Below are positions 9,341 through 19,291 of a DNA stretch of 64,000 bases, piece after piece. The DNA lies in the NCBI GenBank assembly GCA_030432565.1, contig JAUIGV010000007.1:143268-207267 (forward strand), written 5' to 3'. A program made the position numbers and the translations under genes. Position 1 is the stretch's first letter; every line of letters starts with the position of its first letter. This DNA comes from Verrucomicrobiia bacterium (lineage in GTDB: Bacteria; Verrucomicrobiota; Verrucomicrobiia; Verrucomicrobiales; Akkermansiaceae). The notes beneath the pieces were generated by a model. It saw nothing but the letters and a program-made list of their open reading frames with translations, was not told the DNA's origin and searched no databases.

Positions 9341-11380
9341 CTATTCAATGCGAACCTGCGGACGCAGTCTGCTCCTCTCTTCCTGGGACAGTTGGTCCGG
9401 CCGAACAATGAGCGTTCTCAATTGCGGGAACATCTCCAGATCCCCCATTGAGCTGATCTGACTGCCACGCAAATCCGCCATCTCAAGCATCTTTAAGGAC
9501 GCGATGTCCGAACAGTCCGAAATCAAGGTGTCGACCAGGATCAACCGCTTTATCGGGAGAAACCGTAGGGGATACTGCTCGTCTTTCGTTCGCAGAGAGA
9601 ACGACTCGCCGCCTGCATCGATCGTCAGGGTCCGGGTCTCTGCCTCGTAGGTAAAACAGTGTGCATGGTCGCCAAACATTGCCGAAACAGCCAGTCCATA
9701 GCCTTCCCGATATCCCAGCGATGCGTAATCGTAGGAGAGGATCTTTCCTGCCAGCGCTTTTCGGTTCATCGACTGCGCCTTCTCGATGATTCCGGCCAAC
9801 TGGGTTGCCGAGGTCTTATGCAAATCTGGATCAAAGGATTCCGCCAACATCTCATTGACCCTGACTAGCCCGCGCATGCGTTCGGGATTAATCGCAAAAT
9901 ACGGCTTCGCCCTGGAAAACTCTGCGCTCAGGAAGTAGAGATAAGCAAGTTGTGCGCGCGCCTCATCAGCTCGTTCCGGCTCGGCGCGGATGACTTCATT
10001 CACGGAGCGCATCGTCAGCTCATAAGACACCAATGGTCGTTGATGAAAGAAGCTATTGCTAAACTGATCACCTGCGGCGACCAAATCACTGGGAAGGGCT
10101 GTGACAAGCCGCCCGACCTCCCGAAGTAATGCTTCTGAATCTTCCTTCTCCACTCGTAACCGCGCCGCCAGGGTCTCGGTCTCTTCCTTTTCTGCCCGCA
10201 GCCCTTCTGCTAGGGTCTCGGTCTCCTGCTTTTCCACTCGCAAACGTGCCGCCAAGGTCTCGGCCTGTTCACGCTTGGCGCTCAGGCGTTCGACAAACAG
10301 GGCAGTCACCACCACCACCATCGCCACGAATGCAGCGGCCAGATTGCAGCTGACGCGATTTCGACGATAGAACAACATTAACTCAGTCGACAGCCCACTT
10401 TCATGGGCGACGGGAGAAAAACCGCCAAGAAACGCGCGGACATCTGCGATCAAGTCACTCACCGACGCATAGCGATCGGCCGGCTCTAACGCCATCGCCT
10501 TCATGACCACGGCACTTAAGCTCTCGGGAACGCCGCGACCGCGCTTGGTTGGCGGTGTTACATCACCGGTCACCGCCGCCTGCAGCATAGTGTCGGTGTC
10601 ACCTGTGAGGGGCGGTCGACAGGTCAGAACAGCGTAAAGCAGAGCACCCAATGCGTAGATGTCTGTGCGCTTGTCCCGGGTTCCGCCGCGAATCTGCTCT
10701 GGTGCCATATAGCCGGGAGTTCCCTTCACCTTTCCGTAGACCGTCATCCCGCTCAAGAGATCGGGATTGAGCAACACGTCATCATCGATCTCATCCGTGC
10801 TGCCAATCATTTTTCCCAAGCCCCAGTCACAGACCAAAACTTCGCCATAATGACCGACCTGAATATTGGCTGGCTTCAAATCCAGATGAATGACGTCGCG
10901 CGAATGTGCGTAAGTAATCGCATCGCAAACCTTGAGGAAGATCTCGAGTCGATCCGCCAGAGGATACCCCCCATCCCCAAGGGACTTCTGTAATACGACA
11001 TCAAGTCCATCACCGACTTTTAGGTCCATGGTGAAATACGGTTGTCCCTTTTTGTCCACACCGACATCATGAACGGAGATGACGTTCGGGTGCTCGAGCA
11101 ACGCAGTCAGTCGTGCCTCGCGAATCAATGGATCAAAGAGCAAATCGCTTGCGTCTTCATGCAAGCGGGCCATGGCGACGTAACGGTTACCATATCGATC
11201 GAGGACCTTGAGGATGCGCTTCATACCGCCAACCGCAATCAATTCAGCGTGACCGTAGCGCTCCTGAAACGAGCAAAGCTGGCTGTAGAGAGGCGACTCG
11301 GCGACCGGATCAATTTCCTCAAACGCTTCCTCGAACAGATTGTTCAAGGCTTGGGTCCGGTCTCTCGATTCTTCCGTCAT
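9341..11380 (-). CDS. Atypical Ser/Thr protein kinase with coiled coil and LRR-like C-terminus
   Basis: 679 residues. A kinase domain (about 45-330) is followed by one transmembrane helix (about 344-364), a coiled coil made of three 14-residue repeats (ETLAARLRVEKE type), a helical middle region and a short LRR-like C-terminus. The active site is unusual: the VAIK lysine position reads VAMA (A71), the glycine loop reads VGGMKRILK with lysines at 54 and 58, HRD reads HLD (165-167) and DFG reads DWG (185-187). Catalytic Asp167 and the DLKPAN stretch remain, so it may use a relocated lysine, as WNK kinases do, or be a pseudokinase. It overlaps the sigma factor stop by ATGA, so the two are co-translated and probably form one signalling unit. 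Confidence 0.88.
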   Translation of the reverse strand: MTEESRDRTQALNNLFEEAFEEIDPVAESPLYSQLCSFQERYGHAELIAVGGMKRILKVLDRYGNRYVAMARLHEDASDLLFDPLIREARLTALLEHPNVISVHDVGVDKKGQPYFTMDLKVGDGLDVVLQKSLGDGGYPLADRLEIFLKVCDAITYAHSRDVIHLDLKPANIQVGHYGEVLVCDWGLGKMIGSTDEIDDDVLLNPDLLSGMTVYGKVKGTPGYMAPEQIRGGTRDKRTDIYALGALLYAVLTCRPPLTGDTDTMLQAAVTGDVTPPTKRGRGVPESLSAVVMKAMALEPADRYASVSDLIADVRAFLGGFSPVAHESGLSTELMLFYRRNRVSCNLAAAFVAMVVVVTALFVERLSAKREQAETLAARLRVEKQETETLAEGLRAEKEETETLAARLRVEKEDSEALLREVGRLVTALPSDLVAAGDQFSNSFFHQRPLVSYELTMRSVNEVIRAEPERADEARAQLAYLYFLSAEFSRAKPYFAINPERMRGLVRVNEMLAESFDPDLHKTSATQLAGIIEKAQSMNRKALAGKILSYDYASLGYREGYGLAVSAMFGDHAHCFTYEAETRTLTIDAGGESFSLRTKDEQYPLRFLPIKRLILVDTLISDCSDIASLKMLEMADLRGSQISSMGDLEMFPQLRTLIVRPDQLSQEERSRLRPQVRIE

Positions 11381-12009
11381 TGGCCAAACTCAAGGTAACT
11401 GCGCAACTGTCTAGCTTCCTTGCGGAAGCGCGACTGGACGCGATTGCGGAGCACATAGACCGAGTCCTTGGTCAACTCAAGCGTCGAAGCAATATCGTCA
11501 ACGGACTTTCCATCGAGAGTCATCGCAAAAACCTTCATAGCCTTGCCGGAAAAACTGGCATTCAAGCGTTCAATAACCAGCGCAATGATGTGCTTCCGCC
11601 ACTCGCTTTCAATGACGCCCTCAATATCCGGTGGCACGACATCGGGGACGGCGGCCTTGGTCTCCCGGCGTTTTCGCGAGGCAGCCTGGTTGCAATGCGT
11701 ATGGAAGGTATTACGGATAACCGTTCCCAGCCACGTGCGAAACCTGGCATGGTCACGGCCCAGTTCCACTGTTGACAGGTTCTTCCATAACTTCACCAAG
11801 ATGGTTTGGCTGAGATCTTCGAGGTCATCCAGCGGCGCGCGCAACTGCATCAGCACCATGCGAATAAAGCCCGCATAATAACTGGTAAATTCGTCCCAGG
11901 CTTGACTGTCGTTGGGATTACGAGCTCGTACGATCAACGTCTGTTGTGTCTTCCACTGCTCTTTCGACAAGTTGATCTCATGTTGCTGCTCCATTCCTTC
12001 AGTCCTCAT
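11377..12009 (-). CDS. RNA polymerase ECF-type sigma factor
   Basis: 210 residues. Sigma region 2 lies at about 45-100 (DLEDLSQTILVKLWKN, then FRTWLGTVIRNTF), and region 4 at about 150-200 (FAMTLDGKSVDDIASTL, then a recognition helix around DSVYVLRNRV). An alternative start is M6 at 11994. No anti-sigma gene is adjacent; instead the atypical kinase follows with an ATGA overlap, so the kinase may transmit the signal. None of the ten promoter-like elements described elsewhere lies upstream of this gene. Confidence 0.9.
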   Translation of the reverse strand: MRTEGMEQQHEINLSKEQWKTQQTLIVRARNPNDSQAWDEFTSYYAGFIRMVLMQLRAPLDDLEDLSQTILVKLWKNLSTVELGRDHARFRTWLGTVIRNTFHTHCNQAASRKRRETKAAVPDVVPPDIEGVIESEWRKHIIALVIERLNASFSGKAMKVFAMTLDGKSVDDIASTLELTKDSVYVLRNRVQSRFRKEARQLRSYLEFGQ

Positions 12010-12277
12010 CTAATCGCGAACCTTAATTTACTACAAATCCAGGTCACTATTGGTGGACTCGGGGAGATGAATACCCGTGAGGTTTCCAGCTGGTGGGCAT
12101 GGGTGCTTCAGTTATCAGCAAAAATCCGCAATTGCGTAGATCGTTAACCACACTATCTCTTGTGATACCAAGTTGTTTCATGGATCTTACCTCATCGGTT
12201 TTGTTGCTCATGATTGGAAAATTGGGCCTACTTGGCGGAGGTTCGAAATGGTAATCGTATTCTTGGGTTTACATACC

Positions 12278-13300
12278 TCATGGCTTGCGATGATTTGTCG
12301 ATTTTCTCAATAATTCGCATCTGAGACCCGGGTCGTTTTGTAAAGGTTGCGCTCCGTTTTCCGGCCTTCGGCCGTTGCAATCATCGAGTGCCTCAAGAAG
12401 CACAGGTGCCGGGTAGTTTCCGACCCCATTCGCGAGTGTCTCTGTTTCGATCACAAATTCCTCCAAACTGAAGGAATGAGGCACCCTTGCATTCCAGAAT
12501 CCCGGAACACAAGCCGTTCCCAGTCCCCTTTCACTCTTCCTCGATGCGAAAGAAAGCGCCCTTCATCCTGGATGAAAGAACCCCGAACAGCTCGAAGGTC
12601 TCGTTGATGTGCCCCGGCGTCTTCGGGATTTTCGTCGTCTTCCGCAGTGAGCGATTCGCCGATCTTCTTTTCACAGTCGCTCAGATCGGTTGAGACCTTC
12701 GCGAGGCAGGAGGCCGCAACTGTTCTTTGCCAGCTTAATGTCACGGTCGGATTCAGATCGGATTCGGGTCGGCGTCGAGCGCATAGTCGAACGCGATGAT
12801 AGAGAGCGACGCAGGCGTGAATCGCAGGATCGAATCCCCGTTTCTCTTCCAAAAAGAACCGGGGGTGATTTTCCTCACTCCTGGTGGGCCTCAACTACCA
12901 AACCCACCTCGATCCGCAAAGGCTCCACCGGGAACCGAGTCGCCGGTCGGCTCACGAGTCACCAGACGATCAACGAGGCCCGGCGTGGTCGTGGCCAGGC
13001 GGGGCGCTCAATCATGCTGAATCAGGGCTCGGGCTTCCTGCAGGGCGAGCTTTGAGAGGACCTGACGCGGCATCCAGGGCGGCGGGTCGGAGTCCCCGAA
13101 GATGTCCTGACAGAGTTCCTCATCCTTTCTGAGGGACTCGCGGGATTCTTCTCTCCCGATTCCCAACAAGCGATGGCGTGGTAAAGAAGGGCCAGACGGA
13201 GATGACGATCATAGGGGTGACTTCGTCGTCCGACTGCTGATAAGAACCCCTCCTTTGAGCCGCTTCCGACATCCCGGTGCCGGGGAACTGGACACACTTA
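12278..13300 (-). pseudogene. Decayed coding remnants in three frames
   Basis: No intact gene spans 12010-13483. On the minus strand, protein-like segments jump between frames. HPYDRHLRLALLYHAIACWE near 13230-13160 continues in another frame as DSDPPPWMPRQVLSKLALQE, which ends in a stop near 13017. A stretch with DLSDCEKKIGESLTAEDDEN near 12680-12620 continues, frame-shifted, as GHINETFELFGVLSSRMKG, with a stop near 12530. FSLEEFVIETETLANG follows near 12475. These look like remains of one or more genes with several frameshifts; I do not recognise the family. The rest of 12010-12277 shows nothing supportable. Confidence 0.4.
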
Positions 13301-13466
13301 CCGCGGCTCACCGGCAGAGATGGCCGCGATCTCCCTTTTGATGCTCTCCACCTCCTCGATCCTCTCTTGATTGGGAAACCGACCTTGAAAATTCTCCGGT
13401 CCGGGCAATCAAACCGGGCCGAGGGAATAACAGTCTGCCCTTCCACGTGAAACATTTCACTTCACT

Positions 13467-13482
13467 TAGCCCAAGGCCTTGG
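13467..13482. terminator. Possible terminator palindromes after kinase-WD40 gene
   Basis: Immediately 3' of the kinase stop is a perfect palindrome (CCCAAGGCCTTGGG), and about 20 bases further on a GTGAAA-CA-TTTCAC hairpin at about 13447-13460. There is no long T-run, so function as a terminator is uncertain. Confidence 0.3.
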
Positions 13483-13483
13483 G

Positions 13484-16400
13484 TCACTCCAGCGTCACCG
13501 CATACAGGACGGGCAAGGTCTCTTTCCCGGTCGAGACGAACTCAATATGACTGATCTTCTTCCCGGAGCGATTCTCCCACGTCATTTGGGTCAGTCCAAG
13601 CGTTGCTTGCCGACTGTTGGTGCGGAAAGGGTGGGTCCAGGCGATGCCCTCCAAGTTGACAGTTTCCTGCGCAGGACGTTCACTGAGCCACAAACCGGCC
13701 ACGTCGCGCCCAAGGACCATCTCCTCCTCTTCGAAGCCTGATCCATCTTCAAAGTGCATGCGATAGCGGGCAATCACCACCCCAGAGTCATCCGCCACCG
13801 TTCGGGCTCCGTGCAGGAAATGAATCTTGCGGCAGCTGCGTCCGACCGGAATCTCCACTTTTGCAGGGGTATCCGATTCCGTGCCGTCCTCCGAAGCGTC
13901 AGAACCGGAGTCCCCGCCTTTAAGCTGGATCCATCCCCGCAGATCGAAGGACGGTCCGCCCTTGGGATCGAAGCTCTCTGGCAGTCTCTCGAGCGCCACG
14001 GCAGGAGAACCAGGGCGAGGCGGATTCTTCTCATAGAGGCTCGAGGTGTAGAGCGTCCCGAGATCAAGGCATTGGGGATCGAGGCCGGGATCGCGGGGCG
14101 GGACGGTCTCGACCTGGTCGAGAAGCCTCAGGGCCTCGTCCTCCCGGCCCGAGGAGTAAAGGATCCAGGCCTTGCGCCGCCACCACTTCTTTCTTTGTCG
14201 TATTTTCACCGGCTCGAAGGAACCGGCCAGCGGCGCAAGGATGCGATCAATGGCTTCGATGGTCTCGGCGGGCCCGCCAAAGGTCCAGTGGAGAAAGGCG
14301 GCTTGTTCGTCAGAGAATTTCCCGCCCGCACTCAAGCCGGCCACTTCCGGAAAAGGATGTTCTCCGAGGGCGACTTCCAGGTCAAAGGAGACGTCGGAAC
14401 TTTTCCGCCCCGATTGGTGCACTTCGACCGCGAGCACGTTCTCCCCGGCACGCAAATGGTGCCGGCCGGTCAGGCAAGGGATGAAGGCGTGTTCTTCATT
14501 CCCGCCGACAGCGGTGAGGGCAAGGGTCGTTTCCTCGGGATTACGGTCAGGCATATTCGAGCGGAGAATTTCCTGTCCATTCAAATAAACCACGGCCCCG
14601 TCGTCGCGGAGTAAGTTGAGGACGAGCCCACCGGGCACCATCTCCAAATCGTTCGGATCATAGAGAAAACGATGTCGGAAATAAAAGGTCAACCGCTCGG
14701 CCCCCTCGGGGCCTTTTTCGAGGCGGGTCACCTCCCCGTCTTCTCCGTTCCGGCTGAACCCGAGGCGAGCCCGACCCTCGGCCCATTGCTCGTCCGCAAA
14801 TCCCGGCTCATGCCATCCCTCCGGGACCGACGCTTCCGGGTCATCGAAGTATTTCCAGGAAGCCCCCTTTGGAACCAGTATCCCCTTTCGCCCAAACTCC
14901 ACCCAATTGGTAAAGAGCTCACCGGCCTCCTCGGCCGGAGGCCACCAATCGGCTTCCGCCGTTCCCTTCAGGCGCTCCAAAACGGCCAGTTTCATCATGG
15001 ATCGTGCCAGTTCCCGGTTGCCCGCCTCAAATGCCTTTCGGGTCTTCGCCTCAAGCAGCTCCAGCTCGCGCACCTCGTTCACCTCCTCCAGTTGCGCTTC
15101 CACCCGGGCGACCAGGTGACGATACTCGGGAGTCTCGGGTTCGAGGGAAACCGCGAGATGAGCCAGATATCTCGCCCGACTGAGATCCGGCATTTTGTCG
15201 GCCCGCTCGACTGCAAGGAGCCATTCCGCCAGTTTCGCCATCGCCTCCGCGTGGTCGGGTTGGATGCGCAACACTTCTTCGAGACTGCCCTCCAGAGACA
15301 GACCCTTATGATCAATCTCCTCGAGCCGGTGCCTGAGGTAGTCGTCCACCGAGTAGTCGCACCACGGGGAAAGGGACCGTCCGCGCGGATTCGTGTGATA
15401 CCAGGAGACCATTTCTCCGTAAAACGCCTCGCCCTCGTGCTGACGAGCCGTTTCCACCAGATCCCGCGCCTCCTCCCAGGACACCTTGGCAGGGGTCTCG
15501 CTCTCGTCCTGGCTGATGCGCAGCCCCGCCAAAGCCTCCGCCCAACCGGCCACCCACTCCGGCACTTCGCCGTCAGGTGCCGGCGGAAGGTCCCAGACCC
15601 GTGCGGTCCCGTCGTACGATGTCGTCACAACCTCCCGTCCACCTTGGGCAAACTCGGTATAAAGAAGCCCCCCCTCGTGCCTCAGCGGGTCACTCAGGGG
15701 AAAGCCGGTTTGGGCATCCCAAACCCTTGCGGTCCCGTCAATACTGGTGGTCACCACCCGCCGTCCGTCCGGGCTGAAGGAGGCCCAAATGATCACGGCA
15801 TCATGACGCATGGGCAGTCCGATGGGAGTCAAGGTCTCCGCATCCCAGATCCGGGCGGTGTGATCGCCTGAGCCCGTCACGATGCGATCATCCGATGGAC
15901 TGAAGCTTGCACAGATGAGGCCCGCCGAATGAGCCATCACTGGTTCGCGCTGCTCACCTGTTTCGACATCCCAGACCAACAGGCGGTGGTCCAGCCCGTA
16001 GATTACGAGGCTCTTCTCATCATGGCTCAAATGGAATCCCCAATAGCGCCCCCAGAAGCCTTCTTTCTGAATGAACTCGCGGACCACATGCCAATCATCA
16101 GGGTCGCCGGAAAGATCCCAGAGCACGACCCGGTTTTCGCCATCGAAAGCCGCCAGCAGCTCCCCATTCGAACTGAATTGTAGAATCCCGAACCAGCCTC
16201 CCGCCCCGCCTTGGGTTCCAACCCCCGGAGCCAGAGGAAGATCCGGTCCGATTTGTTCGCCCGTTTCACCGTTCCAGATTCGCACACAAGCGTCCTTGCC
16301 TTTGGAAGTGGTCGCGAACCGTGATCGGCCCTGATCATCCCGCACCGGGGAGAAAATGGCCTTGGGGGTGGTCCCTTGCCCCTGCTCCCGGAGATTCTTG

Positions 16401-19222
16401 ATCATCTTGCCATCCTCCACCCGGTAGAGGAAGGTGGAACTGTGAGAGGCCACCACGGCATAGTTACGGTCCGGGCTGAGCTCCGACCAGACGACCAAAT
16501 TGCGGCCCGAAAACCTGGCCACCTCCTCGGCACGAGCCACGTTCCAAAGTCGGGCGTAACCGTCTTCCCCGGAGGTCAGGAGAAGGTCCCCTTCTCCTGC
16601 GAATCGGGCCGCATGGACCGCAAAGGGACCGTGGCCGTTGCCCGTCTCGTGGTGACGAAAGATCCGGCCGAGCGGTTGATCGTTCCGGCTCATCCAAATT
16701 TGACTGCGACGATCGCAGGCAAAGAGACGATCGGAGTTCTTCTCGAAAAAGACGTCACGCATCTGAAACCCATCCGGAATGCCTCCGATTTCCTTTTCTG
16801 AGGCGATGCTCCACACTTTGAACTGTTGGTGAGTGGCACCCACCACGCGGGTTCCGGTGTCATCGAAGTGAGCCGAGATCAAAAAACGGCCCTGGTCTTC
16901 CGTCCCCACCTCCATCGTTTCCGTGACCGGTTCGCCGGTTGTGGCATCCCACACCCGAACCCGGCCCTCTTGACTTCCGGTCAAAACGGCGAGCCCGTTC
17001 GGACTGAACTCAAGAGCCCGCACATCCGACGAATGGTCGATTCTCACCCCCGTCGACTCTCCCGCTCTCAAATCCCAAATCTCGGCCACCCCATTCTGCG
17101 TGCCGGTGATGAGACGATCGCCCTCCGGGGAAAAGGCAAACGTCCACACCGCCGAATCGTGTTCCAGCAGAGGGAGGGTCCGCTCCCCAGTCCGCGCGTC
17201 CCGAAACGTCACCCTTCCGCGCTTGGTGGCCACCGCAATCAAGCGGCTATCCGGAGAAAAGGACACCGCGCAGACCAGGGAATCAGCCCCTTTCCGCCAG
17301 TTCACTTGCGATCCCGGGTCGGCACCCCAGACATGAATTGGTCCTTGGTAAGCGGCGGCGTAGGCCAGGGAACCGTCGGGGCTAAAGCCCACGAAGGGCA
17401 CCGAGTTCTCGAAGGTCACCACCTCCCCGACCTCCGCGTTTTTCTCCAGGTCCCAGAGGCGCACCGCACTCCGGTAGCCATTCGACGTGTTCAGGTAGCT
17501 GAGTAGGACCTGCCTGTTGTTGAGGGGGTGAAAGGCCACCCCTGGAGCCGGGACATACTCCTCCAGTGAAGGAATGAGCGGGAAAGGCGAGGGCCCGCCG
17601 TCAGTCCGGGAGATCCGATGGCCCGCGACGCTGTCGGAGCTCATCATAACCGAATAGTTCCCGTCGGGGCTGATTCCCTTCCGGATGGCTCTCTCCAGGA
17701 GCGGGGAATCCCGGACCGGGAGAACGTGATGCCGCAGGGCACTCATGAGTCGCTCACCCGCCACCCGGTTTCCCGGATCCTCCCGGATCAGGCGGGCCAG
17801 GTGCGCGATGGCCAAATTCACCTTCTTTTCCGCAAACAAGCCCTCGATCCGTTGGTGTAGAGAGGCCAATCGCTCGCCCACCGCCTGGTCCTTGTTCCGG
17901 CGCGCCTCCTCCCCGTTGGCGAGGGCCCGGTCCCGCTCCACCTTGAGGTCCTTCTGCGACTGGGCGGCCCGCAGCCACTGCCAGGAACTGGTGGTTACCC
18001 CACCAAGCAGAAGGGCCAGCATCGCGGCCGAGGTGAAGACCGCGGCGCGGTGACGCCGCACCACCTTGCCAATGCGGTAGGTCAATCCGGGCGGGCCGGC
18101 TTCCACCGGTTCGCAATTCAGGTGACGTCTGACATCGGCCGCGAGACCGGTCGCGGTCTCGTAACGCCGCTTGCGGTCTTTCTCGAGAGCCTTCATCACG
18201 ATCCAGTCGAGCTCGCGGTCGAGCTCCAGGGGGACTGCAGGATGTTTTCCCGTCTCCGCCTTGATCCTCCGGTTCTTTCTTCCAGTAGACCTCGTACTGG
18301 GCGTCTCCGGTTCCTCCTCCCGGATGGCACGGCGCAGTTCCTCGTGGCTCGCGCCCGCCAGGGCTCTGGCATCGATCGGGGTGGTCCCGGTGAGCAATTC
18401 GTAGAGGAGCACCCCCAGGGAGTAGATGTCCGAACGCGTGTCGATATCGAGCCCGCCCATTTCGCATTGCTCGGGGCTCATGTAGGCTGGCGTCCCGATG
18501 AACTGCTCGAAGCGCGTGAACAAGGTCTTGTCGGTTAGGTCCTGCTGGGTCGCCTTGGCCACCCCGAAGTCGATCACCTTGGGCACCGCCTTGTCGTCGT
18601 GAATGGTTACGATGACATTCGACGGCTTGAGATCGCGGTGGATGATCCCCTTCTGGTGGGCGTGCTGAAGGGCTCCGCACACGTCGATGAAGAGCTCCAG
18701 CCGTTCGGGCACCCCCAGCTTCTGGGCCTCACAGAACTCGGTGATGGGCAATCCGCGCACCAACTCCATGACGAAGTAGGGCCGGCCCAGCTCGGTGGCC
18801 CCGGCATCGTAGACTTTGGCGATGTTCGGGTGGTCCATCATGGCGAGGGCCTGGCGCTCGACTTCAAAGCGCGCCACCACCTGACGCGTGTCCATGCCCA
18901 GCTTGATGATCTTGAGCGCAACCCGTCGCTTCACCGGACGCAGTTGCTCCGCCATGTAAACGACCCCGAAGCCCCCCCGGCCGATTTCCTGGAGGAGTTT
19001 GTAGTGGTCGATGGTCGTTCCCTCTTCCTCGGAGGAAAGTCCGCCTCCGCCCTGGAGCGCGGGCCCGTCCATAAACCCGGTCTCCTCCCGATCCTTCGCG
19101 ACCAAGACACTCACTTTCCGAAGCAGGTCTTCATCCCCGCCGCAGGCCTGCTTGAGATGAGCCTCGAGCCCGGTGGCATCCAGCCCCTCCGGGATCTCCA
19201 TGAAAATTTCCAGTGCGTTCAT
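13484..19222 (-). CDS. Giant Ser/Thr protein kinase with WD40 repeats (module 1)
   Basis: 1912 residues. The kinase domain (about 73-370) is complete: glycine loop GRGGFG (81-86), VALK K104, HRDLKPSN (195-202), DFG (218-220) and GTPAYMSPE. One transmembrane helix (about 392-412) follows, then a short coiled coil, two runs of WD40 repeats (roughly 520-800 and 850-1250; GDHTARIWD, DGTARVWD), a helical region and a beta-rich C-terminal region. The C-terminus matches that of the kinase at 35037-40736 nearly base for base. The kinase should be cytoplasmic and the WD40 propeller extracytoplasmic, a receptor-like layout. The ECF sigma gene lies 69 bases upstream. A promoter-like element ends 7 bases before the ATG, so the message may be leaderless, or translation may begin at M8 (19201). 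Confidence 0.93.
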   Translation of the reverse strand: MNALEIFMEIPEGLDATGLEAHLKQACGGDEDLLRKVSVLVAKDREETGFMDGPALQGGGGLSSEEEGTTIDHYKLLQEIGRGGFGVVYMAEQLRPVKRRVALKIIKLGMDTRQVVARFEVERQALAMMDHPNIAKVYDAGATELGRPYFVMELVRGLPITEFCEAQKLGVPERLELFIDVCGALQHAHQKGIIHRDLKPSNVIVTIHDDKAVPKVIDFGVAKATQQDLTDKTLFTRFEQFIGTPAYMSPEQCEMGGLDIDTRSDIYSLGVLLYELLTGTTPIDARALAGASHEELRRAIREEEPETPSTRSTGRKNRRIKAETGKHPAVPLELDRELDWIVMKALEKDRKRRYETATGLAADVRRHLNCEPVEAGPPGLTYRIGKVVRRHRAAVFTSAAMLALLLGGVTTSSWQWLRAAQSQKDLKVERDRALANGEEARRNKDQAVGERLASLHQRIEGLFAEKKVNLAIAHLARLIREDPGNRVAGERLMSALRHHVLPVRDSPLLERAIRKGISPDGNYSVMMSSDSVAGHRISRTDGGPSPFPLIPSLEEYVPAPGVAFHPLNNRQVLLSYLNTSNGYRSAVRLWDLEKNAEVGEVVTFENSVPFVGFSPDGSLAYAAAYQGPIHVWGADPGSQVNWRKGADSLVCAVSFSPDSRLIAVATKRGRVTFRDARTGERTLPLLEHDSAVWTFAFSPEGDRLITGTQNGVAEIWDLRAGESTGVRIDHSSDVRALEFSPNGLAVLTGSQEGRVRVWDATTGEPVTETMEVGTEDQGRFLISAHFDDTGTRVVGATHQQFKVWSIASEKEIGGIPDGFQMRDVFFEKNSDRLFACDRRSQIWMSRNDQPLGRIFRHHETGNGHGPFAVHAARFAGEGDLLLTSGEDGYARLWNVARAEEVARFSGRNLVVWSELSPDRNYAVVASHSSTFLYRVEDGKMIKNLREQGQGTTPKAIFSPVRDDQGRSRFATTSKGKDACVRIWNGETGEQIGPDLPLAPGVGTQGGAGGWFGILQFSSNGELLAAFDGENRVVLWDLSGDPDDWHVVREFIQKEGFWGRYWGFHLSHDEKSLVIYGLDHRLLVWDVETGEQREPVMAHSAGLICASFSPSDDRIVTGSGDHTARIWDAETLTPIGLPMRHDAVIIWASFSPDGRRVVTTSIDGTARVWDAQTGFPLSDPLRHEGGLLYTEFAQGGREVVTTSYDGTARVWDLPPAPDGEVPEWVAGWAEALAGLRISQDESETPAKVSWEEARDLVETARQHEGEAFYGEMVSWYHTNPRGRSLSPWCDYSVDDYLRHRLEEIDHKGLSLEGSLEEVLRIQPDHAEAMAKLAEWLLAVERADKMPDLSRARYLAHLAVSLEPETPEYRHLVARVEAQLEEVNEVRELELLEAKTRKAFEAGNRELARSMMKLAVLERLKGTAEADWWPPAEEAGELFTNWVEFGRKGILVPKGASWKYFDDPEASVPEGWHEPGFADEQWAEGRARLGFSRNGEDGEVTRLEKGPEGAERLTFYFRHRFLYDPNDLEMVPGGLVLNLLRDDGAVVYLNGQEILRSNMPDRNPEETTLALTAVGGNEEHAFIPCLTGRHHLRAGENVLAVEVHQSGRKSSDVSFDLEVALGEHPFPEVAGLSAGGKFSDEQAAFLHWTFGGPAETIEAIDRILAPLAGSFEPVKIRQRKKWWRRKAWILYSSGREDEALRLLDQVETVPPRDPGLDPQCLDLGTLYTSSLYEKNPPRPGSPAVALERLPESFDPKGGPSFDLRGWIQLKGGDSGSDASEDGTESDTPAKVEIPVGRSCRKIHFLHGARTVADDSGVVIARYRMHFEDGSGFEEEEMVLGRDVAGLWLSERPAQETVNLEGIAWTHPFRTNSRQATLGLTQMTWENRSGKKISHIEFVSTGKETLPVLYAVTLE
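13533..14404 (-). repeat. 872-bp near-identical repeat in kinase module 1 (pair 35086-35957)
   Basis: Gap-free partner of 35086-35957 within the C-terminal part of the other giant kinase gene. Confidence 0.85.
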
Positions 19223-19228
19223 CGTCTT

Positions 19229-19259
19229 ACATGCGCAAAAGGACCATCGAACGACGCCA
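19229..19259 (-). promoter_or_regulatory. ECF-like promoter element 1 (kinase module 1)
   Basis: On the minus strand TGGCGTCG is followed, at the same spacing as in element 2, by TTTGCGCATGT. It lies between the sigma gene and the kinase gene, so the kinase can be transcribed independently. It is assigned by match to nine other copies in the window. Confidence 0.6.
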
Positions 19260-19291
19260 TATTGCGGAATCTTTTTTCGAAATTTCGGTCT

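Noticed and set aside
12451..12894. 147-codon minus-strand frame taken as an intact gene
   Set aside because: Protein-like sequence covers only part of it and continues in another frame at about 12620; treated as part of a decayed gene.
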